Assembly (NCBI GenBank): GCA_950295325.1
Contig: OX485805.1
Location: forward strand, 17,035,501 to 17,099,500
Origin: Polytrichum commune
Taxonomy: Eukaryota; Streptophyta; Polytrichopsida; Polytrichales; Polytrichaceae
Reading direction: 5' to 3'
DNA length: 64,000 nt
Shown here: piece after piece, positions 34,189 through 46,800 of the stretch
Layout: each line of letters begins with the position of its first letter
Numbering within the stretch: the first letter of the stretch is position 1
The notes under the pieces: generated by a model
Seen by the model: the letters and a program-made list of their open reading frames with translations, nothing else
Told to the model about the DNA's origin: nothing
The model's database searches: none
Translations under genes and position numbers: made by a program

Positions 34189-37100
34189 ATGAAGACAGCA
34201 GAGGATTCAGAGAAGCGCATTGAGAGGGCTATAGATCGCCTATTTGGGAGTCCACCTGCACCAGCAGCCAGGTACACCTCAGTTGTAGTTCTTCAGCTGT
34301 CTTTGTAAATTTAAGTTTACTTCATCCTCTAGTTTGATTCTCTTTCCCTTGCCTTTGTCTTGGTTTCAGGCTCTTCACTCTTTCAGGGTACGACTCTATC
34401 CCTCCTCCCTTTGTTTCTTGTTGGTCCAACATCTTTGGGTAAGCCCTTCTACCTTCTTGCCTACAAGATATCATTGGTTTCGGTGTTTCAGAGCTTCTCA
34501 ACAATCCTTTTATCATTGTTTTGTGCGGCAATGGCTGTTCGTTTTGGCACTTTGGGGGGGTTGCTGCAAGACATTGGTCTACTGTGGCATTGTCCTGCTT
34601 TAGCCAAGTTTTTTGAGAAGCAGAACAGTTTACCTTGGTTTTTTCTACTGATGTTGTGCTTCTATTTTGTTGAGTGACAATACTTTTAATTTGCTATCTG
34701 TAATGATGGTAAGTCCTCAAAAGCTTGTAGCTTAGGTATCAGGACCTCTAGAACATTTTGCCTATATTGAGCAGGTTCAGATTTGCACATCTAGGCTCTG
34801 CTACTTGAGTTATGAGTCCATGGACAGAGACCATGTTCACTCCTACATAATCTTATGGGCTAGCCTTCGGCATCAGGAGTGAGCATTGTACTGGAATAAG
34901 CGGATTTGGTTCAATGATTTTTTTTTTGTGTGTGTGTGGAGATTCTATGTATAAAGTTTAATGTTGATTTGGAGAGTGTGTAGAGCGTTCTATGCAGTCT
35001 ATTGTCTTGGAGGAATTGCCATTAAGAAAGAGGGAGTTTTGTGCAGCTCTGCTGGGGCTTCATCACCATTCAAAAGGAGAAAGGAGGGACATAATGTTGA
35101 TAGTGTACAGCCACTCCGAACTGCTGTAGTTGTAGCACCTCCTCCAGGACCTCCTGGGTGCAGACCCTGGGATCGTGGCGACCTACTGCAACGCCTTGCT
35201 ACTTACAAATCCATCAGCTGGTTTGGAAAACCACATGTAAGAACCTCTCACAAAAAAGTCAAAGTGTATAATGGAAGATTGCAAGTGAGTGTCTTTTGTT
35301 CCGTGAACTTGAGTGTTGCACAGTGCTCCAAAAATATTCTGCATCAGTGATATATGGTACAACTCATTCATTAAAGCACAGTGAAGCCATACTTACTAGC
35401 TCAATGTTTTTTGGAAGGTGTTGTAGGAACCAATATGTACTGTTGTAAATGAGAGTATGTCCTTCATTTTGGTGTTCTTTGGAGGACTCACCTAGTTATG
35501 ATATTATCATGACTTGCAAAAACTAAGATGAAGGAGGAATATTGCAGGTTGCGGGGCCTGTAGCTTGTGCAAGGAGAGGATGGGTGAATGTGGATGTTGA
35601 CCTTCTTGCCTGTGAATCATGTGGTTCCAGGCTTAGCTTCACTGTCCCACCCTCATGGTCACATCAACAAGGTATGTTCGTGCACCTGCTTTCATTTCTG
35701 CAGTAGTTAGACCCTTTTTCTGTGATTGGGTCTTAAAGTATTATGACAATAACTACTTTATTGACAAATTTGGTTCGTAACAGCGGAAAGTGCAGCACAA
35801 GCATTTGCAGATCAGCTTGATACATCCCACAAGCCATTATGCCCTTGGAAGAATAATTCATGTGCAGAAAGTCTGGTACAATTTCCACCTACGCCTCCAC
35901 CAGTCTTGCTGGGAGGCTACATTGACCGCTGTGAAGCCCTACTTCAGTTGTCTGCACTTCCTGTGGTTTCTGGAGCTGCCATCAAACAGATGAAAATGGC
36001 AAGAGGCCATCACATAGATGACCTGCTTTCTGGGCCTCCTCCTTCAATGCCAGGTTTCTTAGCTGAAAATGGTGTGGATACCATCTCAACTGAAACTGAT
36101 TCCCTTGCTTCAACCAGCAAACCATATTACCAGGTAAGCCTAATAAATCCATCCAATCTGTACTTTGGAAGTCATTGATTTTCTGTGACCTCGTCTCCTG
36201 GCATGTTAACCCCCTACTTTCTAGTAGACTAACCTTTCACTGTAAAGCCTAGATCATTTTGATCATATTGGTTTTTCCATCAATTACCTCATCTTTGCTG
36301 TTCTGGAGGCTGCCCCTTATGTTGCTTGCAATGCAGGCCCAACGACTTATTGCAATTTGTGGGTGGGAGCCACGCCTATTACCTTACACTGTTGATTGCG
36401 AGGATCAGTCAGGAGCCCAGTCTGGGAATGGACATGTTGCAAAATCATGGAAGTCTGGGCCAAATGTTGTAATGCACAGCCGTGAAAACCAGCCATCTGA
36501 GATGAAAGAGAGCCAAGTCAGCACTGTGAAATTGGCTTCTTCTGACCCAGCATCTGCTGTCTTTGACTGCAATCTATGTGGTGCCAGTGTGGGACTGTGG
36601 AGCTTCACCACAGTTGATCGTCCTGCTCCACTTTTGGTCTCTGGGTTAGCTGATCTGGGAGTAGGAGGAAAGAAGTCCTCAGAAACAGGCATGGCAAAGC
36701 CAAGTGCAGCTAGTTGCATAGATGGTGGTGGATTAGGTGGGCCAGAAGTGGCAGATGAGCCCAGCTTGGAAGTTGCCGAACCAGCTCCAGTAAGTGTTTT
36801 GGAGAAGCCAGCCACCCAGAAGGGAGTGCTAGACTTGAAGCTGACAATAGCAGGCGGGCCTCCTCCAACAAGGCTTGCAGCTCCAGCTTTGGTGCCACCT
36901 ACTTTTGGCATTCCTGGCATGAGCCTTAATGGAGGACAATCAAAGAGGATTGAGCCTGAGGAATTTCCAGCTTCATCGAATGGGTCCCAAGGACCTGTGG
37001 AAAGAGGTGCAGATCAGGCAGGTAGCACCTTAGAAACAAACCCGCAAGATAGGCCTCTTGTTGCAGATAGTGTGGAGGGTTCAGTGCTGGGCCAGAGAGA

Positions 37101-38833
37101 GGCAGAAGATGTTGAGGTTAAAGATGCAGAGCATTCATCAAAGCGGAAGCGAGAGACATCAACTTTTGGAAGAGATCAAACAGAAAACTTCCCCCTTCCA
37201 CGCATTTCTAAACGGCAACGAGAGGCAGGCATGAGGGGTCTAGGTGGCCAAATGAGGCAGCCTACCAGAGACTTACCACATGCTTCATCTGTAAATGCCA
37301 TTGACACACGTTTCTTACAGAAACAAGAGAATTCCATGGAGAGTGTGGACAATCTACCTCAAGAAAGTGATGGGCAAGGCACAACTACTGGAGAGGACCA
37401 TGGGGATGGGATAGAAACTGTGGTACAGGCTGAACACAGCAGGTGTCACCAGGGTGGCTTTGAGGCAGATATGAGCAAGAGCGATGAAGGAGGGGGAGAG
37501 GAGGATGTTGAGACCAACCTAGCAGTGTTAAGCAATGGAATGGCAACAGGAGCAGGGGGTGTCAGTGCAGGAATGCAAGGTGCAGGAAGTATAGGTATGG
37601 GTGGTAGCCGTGAAGCTGAATTGCAAGGTGATATAGACCTGGAACGAACAGATAGTGTTGCAGAGTTTGTGACTGATGTGACTGGATTGATGGAAGAGTT
37701 CATTCCTGGCCGTGGTCTAATGGATGAGTCGGTTCCCGATGTAACAGGGAAGATGGACATGAGAGATGATCGTGGAGACAGTCATGAAGCCATGCTGAAT
37801 GCCAGGCATCCATTGTTTAAGGACAGTAGCTCAGCTGGTGGGTCTGAAAGAAGTCAAGGGAAAGGTAGTCACAGGAGAACTGATGACCTTACTGACAGAG
37901 ATGGTACTCTTGACACAACTGTAGCTGTTATTGAAGGTGATGTTGCGGATGCTAGTGTTCAAGTCAATGAGGTTTCAGGTGGGCACATGGATGGAGAATC
38001 GCCTGTTCAGAGGAATGAAGAAGTTCAAAGTCCTGCTCATTTTCCACCAGGTATTTACTTTCTGTGTAGTGAAAGGCAGGTTCATGACATTTCTCAGTTT
38101 GACTTGTGTATCTCCAGTCATGGTGCATCCCACTGTTGAGAGCAGAGAGCAGGTCAGTATTTAAACAGTGTTTAGATACCTATTAGAGTCTGTGTCTCCA
38201 TTTATTCTTTGGAGGATGATAAATCAAAGTGGTCATGTTCAGGGCTACCAATGGAAGATGTGAGGAAGTGGGAAACAGAGACAGGGGAGTTTGACCCTAT
38301 TCTCCAGCACCGACATTTCTGCCCTTGGGTGAATGGTCATGTTGCTGGAGCTGGTAGCGGCCTGGGGTCACTCTGTGGCTGGCAGGTCACATTGGATGCT
38401 CTGCAGCAGAAGCATACCCCTACACGTATGGTAGAGTCAGAGTCTGCAGCTTCTAAGCTCAAGGTAAAGTGGTGTTTAGATACTGGGTGCATGCTGAGAG
38501 CATTTTACTTTTCATTCTACATGTTTGCAACCTGAGAGTTCCTTATGGGCTGAACACTGAGATGCTGCCTTTATACAACATGGTGTTTTTTGGGGAGTTT
38601 CACAAATCCAGTTCAGTTTTATGCACATTGCTACTTATTTTACTCATTGTTTTAACATCATAAATGACTTCTACTTACTAGCTCTTGTGATTCCTGATAT
38701 TAGAAGGGCTTCTGCATTTGACCTGTTTGTGGCCATTTGAATGCAGGAAAATCCCCTTGCATCAGTTCGAAAGTTACTGGGACGCAGATCACCACCAAGG
38801 ACACGTGCCACTAGGTCTAGGGTACGGAGCTAA
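34189..38833 (+). CDS. ILP1: C3HC/Rsm1-type zinc-finger protein, IAP-like protein 1 (NIPA/ZC3HC1 homologue)
   Basis: Eight exons: 34189-34271, 35047-35236, 35548-35671, 35784-36133, 36337-38050, 38118-38152, 38215-38463, 38747-38833; 943 aa. All junctions are GT..AG and phases agree; the start of the seventh exon is the least certain. The N-terminal BIR-like C3HC domain holds PWDRGDLLQRLATYKSISWF (about residues 68-87), C113xxC116, H148 and C152, followed by CAESLVQFPPTPP. A 571-codon exon encodes a long, acidic, low-complexity linker with a KRKRE nuclear-signal-like patch. The Rsm1-like half has EFDPILQHRHFCPW at about 857-870. The C-terminus is basic. ZC3HC1 relatives are nuclear-basket or nuclear-envelope proteins, and Arabidopsis ILP1 has been linked to cell-death suppression; that role here is inferred. 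The length agrees with the long plant ILP1 class, not the shorter paralogue. Confidence 0.95.
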
Positions 38834-40003
38834 AAGCATGTAGTGACCAAGAGAGCGGCTGGGCTTTCTTCAATCCTCCTACATTCTTTCTTTCCCACCT
38901 TTAATATGGCCAAAGATGGTACAAGTTTATTGGATGAGCACACAATGAAAACACCAGTGAAACTGTTGAAAGGTAATGCTGCGACCTGCATTGGAGAGAT
39001 GGTTTTGAAGGTAAGAGTAGGGACTATATAGTATTTTGTTCAAACTGTAGCTGAAGTTGCTACATTTGTTAGATAGTAAGATCCTATACCTGGATGTATG
39101 CATAGCATTGTTGAGTTGAGAAGTAACATACGCAGAACATAATGTTCTTGTGAGCATCATGGTTTATGCCTCTTCTAGGTAGTAATGTGGTGAGACATTG
39201 TTCATAGGTATTCAAATACAATCTACAGACAGGATACCACCCCAAGTATCAGCCTGTGTAATACCTGAGCAGGCTGTCCATCCAAAAGTAGTTTCACTGG
39301 CATACTAAGAGGCGATGAAGTTCTACATGATAAGATACAACAAATCTAGGGTTTGAATGTCACTCTCTCGGTGTGTATGAGGCTTATCTCAAAAGAGGTG
39401 GCAGTGGAGCAAAATCCAGGAGACCTTGAAACACAATTATCCATTCTCCATGTAAATTATTTCATATGCATGAATGTGCTTGGTCCCCTAAATTTTGGTA
39501 CGAAAGAAACGTTGGGTGGGCCTCATTCCAATCCATCAATGAGGGATAAGAGATTTTAATGGTCATGTGGCCTTAGGCTCCAGTCTGAGGTTGTAGGTAA
39601 TTGAATGAACCACCGAGTCTTGTCTATTGTATGAATAATGGGCTTTGGAAAGCGGAGATGATCCATGTGCATAGTACGGGCTTCACTAGGGTGGAGAAGA
39701 ATCTGAATCTACAAATATATTGAGCTTGTCCTAGAAGGCATAGTCTTAGAGTGGTTACAATAGGGTCTGATTCCAAGAAGTTGGGGTCCAAACACTCCTA
39801 CCCTCCTTATTGGACCGAACTTTTGGATTTGAGTGGCCACTATCTATAATATTTTTGTTGATCTTGATATGGGACCATACTGTAAATGCTTTGGGTCCAA
39901 AACCACAACTTCAATCGAAGCCACTCAAGACGTGCTAGCTCTTTGAAATGTTATTTGAACTCATTTCTAACTCAAAGGAAGCAAAACCATACAATTCAAA
40001 GTC

Positions 40004-40232
40004 TACTACACTGACTATCCCAACTGGTGTGTGTTACTATTTGGAGTTATGCAAGGGAATAACATCTTACTCATGAGTTCAATTTTTTACTAACAACAAT
40101 TCAATAGGTTGTTCAGACATTATAGAACATAAATGATTGTGCTTGGTAAAATATTGCATTCTCTTTAAATAGTGTAGCAACATTGTGTAACTTCAAATAA
40201 TAGCACACATTCATTGAGATAATCAGTGTAGT
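40004..40232. mobile_element. Diverged family B MITE
   Basis: It starts TACTACACTGACTATCC and ends GATAATCAGTGTAGT. Inside are GTTACTATTTGGAGTTATGC and TTGTGTAACTTCAAATAATA, an inverted pair, around a central GGTTGTTCAGACATTATAGA. It is most similar to the copy at 54584-54798. Confidence 0.7.
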
Positions 40233-42054
40233 TCTTTTGCAAATATCTATGCCCCAAAGCATACATATTATTCTTGAGGTATGCCAAAAACCACTCTCTT
40301 ATTTGAAATACACGCCAAACTCTGTGATATCATGCTTGTGGCAACCAGAATGCACATGATATTAAAGAGTTATGTAGTGTTAACATGGATGTGTGATCAA
40401 ATGAGATTAGTTTAGCTTGTGACATTGTGGAATAACATAAAGTCAACATTTTAATAGTAACAATAATGACAACGATGACAACATGATGCATGTGAGCATG
40501 TGGTTGAATTATGTGGTGGTTTATTTTAATGTCAAAACCCATGATATATGGGAGGGAAACATGACAACAAGGAGTGAGATTTAAACTAAGAACATTCAAT
40601 CCCCAGAGCTTCGGGACATAAGAGAAGGAGTGAATTAAGGAGGTTGATATCACAAAGTTTATAGTATACATGTGGCAACTGTATGAAACAAAACCAAAAT
40701 AATTATAGAAATAATAATAGAAATTCCAAGTAGAACAAAAGAGACGAGGTGTATTGCAAAATACTAATTAATTACCCCTTCAATAATAAAAACAAATGCA
40801 TAATTTGAAGTGAAAATTATGTTGGCACACGAAACCGTCAAGGGGTTTTGATGTTCACATGGAGAACATTCTCAATTCAACATGTACTTATTATGCAAGA
40901 TTTCAAGAGTGTGGGTTTTGGTGTTGTCTTGGTTTAAGGTGCTCCTACCTTACCCGGTTGAAGTTTAAGGGAAAAAAAAACCATCATCCTAGAGGAATCT
41001 ATGTAATATACCTCGATTTAATAAAAGAAAACTGAAAGATCGCAACATGTAGCTAGTTGGACTTGGAAACACTAGGATATGGATCATGTATGCTCAAAAA
41101 TCTCCCCAGACATTGAGGAGCAATTGGATAACACACACACACACACACACCAAATGGCAACGTGAAGCCCCAAAATTCACACACATCATGGCACAACACA
41201 ATTGTGAGGCTCCTTGATGCAATTGTGGCAACCAATACTTGAGGTGGATAAGTTGATGTGGCAAGCTTATAGTAATATCAAGAGACCATTACCAATGTTG
41301 GTCTTGTATTGTTTTTCAATTTAACATATATATACCATCCATGTATCCTTATTGACAATATCGCATATTTATTCTAGTGTGGTATAGGTATTTGATGATA
41401 TCTTGGTTTTCAATAACATTCAAGTCTACATACCATGTACGAAAATTCATACATCGGTGGAATCATCCTAGTATCAATAGGGTTTAGAATTAATCCAATT
41501 AATAACTTGGCTAAACAAAGATACTTTTATTTTCATATACACACTAAATATCAATATTTGATCAGTATTCTAAGTATGATATCCACATGTAGGTTTTTTG
41601 ATACTATTATGAATGTTGATTATTGATACCATACATTCACCTTGGATATACCAATCCAACATTAAGGGACGTGTCCCTAAAGATTGTGATCAACCTTTTG
41701 CCAACATCTAGTTTTGGTCCTAATATTGTGCACACAACCATTGTGAGTGGATCCCATCTAAAAGTTGTAGAGGGAGTTCACAAGGCAACACACATGTGGA
41801 AATGGGACCCCCCCCCCCTACTTGACAATAAAGGGCCAAACTATGAAATGTCTTTTAATTTTTAATTTTTTGAATTCCTCCATGCACTTCTCAAACATTT
41901 TGCAGAGCTGTCACAGTTCATGGATTTTTTATGACTTCCAAAGGGTCACGAAAAAAGAGAAACTTTTGTCGGAAGTGTTGCTTGTAGACACACTTACCTT
42001 GGTGCACTCTATGAAAGAACCCTCTCAAGCTGCTTGTCCTTGGGAGCTAGACTA

Positions 42055-42605
42055 GCAACACCTATGACTGATCACTTAAGAGATTTTGTGCTAGATCTGG
42101 AGAAGTATAAGGTGATGCAAATAAATTTTTGTGTAGGAAGATAGAAATCTAGAGGACTGCAATGTTTATGGTAATTTTGTTCTTAAAATTGAAATTATTA
42201 TGAAATTTTAAAGCCAAAAGTTGGCCCAAATAACTTACCAATGCCTGGAGTATGCCATAGCCGCTCATTTTATCGGCTCATTCCCCTTCACTTTAGCACT
42301 CAAAACTAGGACATATATCATGACACTATTGGTTCCAGTCTAATCGAAATTCAATCCCAACTATACTTGAAATTTAGGCCCAACCTTAACAAAAATTTGG
42401 TCGGGAATAGGCGCCTCTACTATACTTTCACATGAATAGCACTGTTCAAAGTAGGTAACTTTGAACATCAATAGAGTAGAGGCACCCATAACCAATCACT
42501 TAAGGGTTTTTGCGCCAAATTTGGAGAAGTGTAAGGCGGTGCAATTTTTCCTCATGTAGGAAGATAGAAACCAAGAGGAATGAAGTATTTTCCGTAATCA
42601 AGTTG
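42055..42605 (+). repeat. Pair of ~120-bp direct repeats
   Basis: 42055-42185 and 42475-42605 share ATCACTTAAG, a GAGAAGT(A/G)TAAGG(T/C)G(A/G)TGCAA stretch, and GTAGGAAGATAGAAA. The spacing is about 420 bp. They are non-coding and were probably produced by local duplication. Confidence 0.75.
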
Positions 42606-42662
42606 TTTCATTGAGGGGGCATGCATAGTTCCTCGGGCTCTTGCCATGATGACTAAGAGCGG

Positions 42663-42690
42663 GTTAGGGTTTAGGGTTTAGGGTTTAGGG
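42663..42690 (+). repeat. Interstitial telomere-type repeat
   Basis: Four tandem TTTAGGG-type units (the first degenerate, GTTAGGG). TTTAGGG is the plant telomere repeat. In the same orientation it is also the telo-box motif of some promoters, but no gene starts immediately next to it. Confidence 0.8.
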
Positions 42691-43105
42691 TCTACTTGCC
42701 ACCCATGATGACCGAGGCTACCAATTAATGGTTGATATTTTTGGATTTTGTTATTTATTGCATCTTGTGAGAACGTGTCGTTATGTGAATTTGATAAATT
42801 GCATTGTGAGGTTGTATGTTGGGTTTAGTGATGGGGTACTTTGGCGAGGGAATCCTTTAATACATAACAGATCAAGGACTACTGTGTACCATAAGCATGC
42901 ACCTCGTAACACTATTGAACATATTCGTGCCAAGACACATTAATCAACACACTTGAACGCCAAGTGTCATGAGATGACACTCATGTAAAGTTATTGATAA
43001 TTGATATAACCTAGCATATGCCTCCAGTAGGGGTAGCGTACGTAACGCTATCACGCATATGACCACTAAATACCATAAACGGTGTAGTGCATTCGACACG
43101 TAAGA

Positions 43106-43127
43106 ACCCCCTCCCCCCCCCCCCCCA
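43106..43127. repeat. Poly-C run
   Basis: A CCCCCTCCC segment extended by about 14 uninterrupted C. Similar runs occur at 29073, 41809 and 56929 (C) and at 691, 14800 and 59473 (G). Confidence 0.85.
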
Positions 43128-43690
43128 AACTCCCCTCCTCATGAGCTACTTCTATTCCTAAAGCGCACACTTGGATTGATGCATTATCCTATCCTTATAT
43201 CTACTTTGAAAACCCATAGCTCTTAGCCCTAATATGAACCGCCATTCACGGAGAGCAAGGAGCGATCTAATCCCACAAAATCCCACAACACAAACATCTT
43301 CACGGCACACTCATTAGATAGACTCCTCACCTACTTACAATTGTGCGGCCTCCCAACGCGACCCATATTTTAAGGCAGATGAGTGGAGGTGACGTGGCGG
43401 GCGCGGATTGGGCGCCCGCACCTAGTAGTACCCAGTACCCACCAACACCTTTACCAAGCCCCATGCACGGGTGTCATAAAAGAAGCTCAAGTCAACTCGT
43501 AGGCAGTCAGGGTATCAGGGAGGCGGGCCCCACTCAAAACCCTAATGTGGGGTCCACCGTCCCTCCGTTTCTTGCATGCTTAGGGTTTTGGAAACTTGGC
43601 GAGCAATCCGCTCGTGCTCCAGTTTACTTATCATTTGGGCACCGGGGTGTGGTGAGGAGATCCGTCTCTTTCGTGGTCCGAGCAATCGTG

Positions 43691-43699
43691 TATATATAG
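43691..43699 (+). promoter_or_regulatory. TATA box of the UBP14-like gene
   Basis: TATATATAG lies 156 bp upstream of the ATG, which would put the transcription start near 43725. Upstream are GGGCCCCAC and TGGGGTCCAC elements resembling TCP-binding site II motifs, and a GGGCGCCC stretch. Confidence 0.55.
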
Positions 43700-43790
43700 T
43701 GGAGAGGGATTTCTGGTTTTTCCTGCGAGAGATTGGGGAACACATCGCAGGTTCTGAGGTGCCGTGGTCTTGTCGCTTCGGTTCAAAGAG

Positions 43791-43816
43791 TGATTGATTG
43801 ATTGATTGATTGATTG
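43791..43816 (+). repeat. (TGAT)n microsatellite in the leader
   Basis: Six and a half TGAT units end 38 bp upstream of the UBP14-like start codon, so they would be transcribed in the 5' UTR. Confidence 0.9.
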
Positions 43817-43854
43817 GGAAGGGAGATTGGGAGATCGAGTGGCAGGAATTGGCC

Positions 43855-46800
43855 ATGGAGATATTGCGCGCGCATTTGTCGAAAGTGCGAATTCCTGAGC
43901 CGTCGAACCGGATTTACAAGCAAGAATGTTGCATCTCGTTTTGTACCCCGGTGAGGACGACCCGAAGAGAGTGGTTTTCTTTTTTTTTAAATGTCGTTGT
44001 GGATGTTGATGGTGTGATGATTTGGTGTGGTTTCGAATTTTGTCCTGTTCTCCAACTCGGTGTTACTGTAGCTCGGTCTCGAAATTGGTGCGTGCCTAAA
44101 TTAGGGCTATGCTGGGAGACTGTTTGCCACTGTCATGATTATTGTGATGGTTGTCAAACCGCCTTATCTGATCAACTGATCAGAAGACGAGGGGTTCTTG
44201 AACAGCTTATTGACGTATTTTGTCGGACCATTTTCTGGATAATTGGGGATCTGTTAAATTTCTCCAGCTCAAGTCAATTCTCTCTCACACATGGGAGCCA
44301 TTTGACATCTGACACGCCATGGGAACTACTTTCGCACCTCAGGTTACTTACAGAATTGAGGCCTTTTATCAGGTCCTGATTGCCGAGGACTTGAACGTAG
44401 CTCGGTGAACTTGGCAATTTGAGTAACTGTGGAGGACTTCCGTCAGGGTATACGTGGCGTATTTGGCTCTTTATCTGCATCTGTTTTCTTTTTGCCCTGC
44501 ATGCAGTCATTGTTTTCAGCATAAGGTTCGAGGGAAACAAGATTTAATTGAACGATGATCTGGAATGGAGTATGTCATGCAGGGACATATTTAAAGTCAA
44601 ACCACAATGGATATCAAGAATCATTAGATGTTCTTAATACGAGCCATTTAGTTGTTTCTTGAAGTGTCAAAGCTGCTAGCGATTGAAGCTACCTAAGAAT
44701 ATTCAATAGCAGACCCTTGGAGGTGACCTTAATTTTGGACAGCTTCCTGCATCATGTTTAATAAAGCGCGCATTTCTCTCACGAGCATGGAATGCATTCG
44801 GATATAACTCCTGCATATGTTTGCGATTGCACACCTGAGCATTAGGTAGTGTAAACTGAGAGAAATATTTCTCCTCGTGCATCAGGTCTGAGGACTTCTC
44901 AGAATTAGTATTGTTTGCATGAAGGGGTGGAGTCTAATGTGAAAAGCTTGCACGTGCTTAGGTTTTGTAGTTAATAAGAAGTCACAATTTATTGCACCTG
45001 GCATGCGAGAGGTGATATTCTAAATATTTATGAGGAGGTGAAAGGTTTATTCACACTGAGAAGGAGGCATGCTAGCTTGAAGTTGGTATAGCTTATCTCT
45101 GCCTTCTTTCATGGACTTGAAAAACCCAACAACTGACATGATCGTCATCTGGGAGCTGGAAAGCAGAGGTCGGAAGGAGGCTTGTTTGTGGATCTGAATT
45201 CCTTTCTGGCATTTGGTAAAGAATATGTGACTTGGAATTATGAGAAGACAGGCGACCCAGTTTACCTGAATATTCAAGAAAGGCCAAAGCAAGTCAGCGA
45301 GAATCGACCACACAAGAAACCGACATTGTTGGCAATCGGTATGGGAATAGTATTTACATAGTTTGTGTTGTTCATATGAAGTCCTGCCATGGAAAATTGG
45401 ATATCATTTCAAGGGCACTGCAATATTTCTGGCTTATATGTGATTTGCAATGTCATTTCAGGAGTTGAAGGGGGTTTTGATACCAAGGACCCAGAGTATG
45501 AAGAAACATACAGCATCGTTATCCTGCCGGACTTCATCACATTGCCGTTTCCAAGTGTAGAGCTCCCGGAGAAGGTGAGGTGGTAAAGGCTTAGAATATC
45601 TGAGATGATGCTTGGTAGTGTGGGTTCATTATACAATCACATTAATATGCTCTTAAGGTTACCAAGGTCGTGTTCTTTTTCTTCACTGTTTTTCTGAATG
45701 ATTGAGCCTTTTTGACTTCAACAATAACTTTCATGGTGTTGCAAAACAGCATTATCAACTAAAGAATTATGTCACACCAATAGTTTCTCTTATTGATGCA
45801 ACATGTTGTAGTGCTGATCTAACTTTGCAAGCATCTTCTTGAATTCCAGGTCAGGCTAGCGGTGGATGGAGTACTTGCTGCTGTTGGTGCTGAAAGAAAA
45901 GAGCAGGTCGCTTCTTGGACAGCTGACAAGAAACAAGTCAGTGCATATGCCACAACATTGCAGCAGCTGGATAATGGAGTGAAAGTGCCACCTACTGGCT
46001 GGAAGTGCTGCAAGTGTGATAAAACAGAAAACTTATGGCTGAATCTAACGGATGGGAGTATTTTGTGCGGACGAAGGAATTGGGACGGGACAGGTGGAAA
46101 TAACCATGCACTGGAGCATTATCAGGAAGCAAAGTACCCATTAGCAGTAAAGCTCGGCACAATAACAGCTGATTTGGAATCAGCAGGTAAATTGTAATAA
46201 GGCGCTTTCATCCTCCATTTAGTCATCATCATTGATGGTTGGTGCACAGGGATTGTATAGCAGTACTCTTGGATATCTGGAAGGTGAGGGCGTGGTATAT
46301 TGTCTGGGGGGCTGTCTTTATGCATCTTGTGCAGAGTATAAGAACTATAGCTCTTACTGACGGTCTTCAGCCAAACTTTAGCAATAATGGCAGTCTTTGG
46401 TTATGGTGGCAGATGTGTATTCATATGCTGAGGATGACACTGTGGAGGATCCTCTATTAGCTGAGCACTTGGCACATTTTGGAATCGATTTCTCAGCATT
46501 GAGGAAGGTACAATTCTCTTCGTTTAGTGGTATAGTTGGTAACCATAGAGCCCTGACATTAGCACCCAGGAGATTGCCTTCTGTGTTCTCCTGTAAATAA
46601 GGAGATATTTAGGTTAAATGCCCATCTCGAGGGTATAGCAGGCTAAATCAGGTTTCTTGTGTTCTTTCCTGTGCTCTAGTAGACACATTTTTAACTTCTT
46701 TGATTTATGTTTGACCAATGATATGTGTTAAGTCAGATACTGACTATGGGAAGAAATGTGTTGTCTTCAGACTGAACAGACAACTGCAGAAAGGGAACTC

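Larger units (their letters stand above)
38834..43600. other. Intergenic region between the ILP1-like and UBP14-like genes
   Basis: The first few hundred bases may be 3' UTR (a possible spliced segment ends GAAG|GTAAGAG near 39010). Beyond that lie a family B MITE, a family G copy around 40985-41118, an (AC)10 run at 41131-41150, poly-C runs, a 120-bp duplication and a telomere-type run. No further gene was supported; ORFs at 41623-42055 show no recognisable features. Confidence 0.6.

Noticed and set aside
34334-34677. Hydrophobic plus-strand ORFs in intron 1 of the ILP1-like gene
   Set aside because: They lie wholly within the intron between verified splice sites; the hydrophobicity reflects T-rich intron sequence.
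36405-36920. 171-codon minus-strand ORF opposite the ILP1 long exon
   Set aside because: It is an antisense shadow of a low-complexity coding exon.
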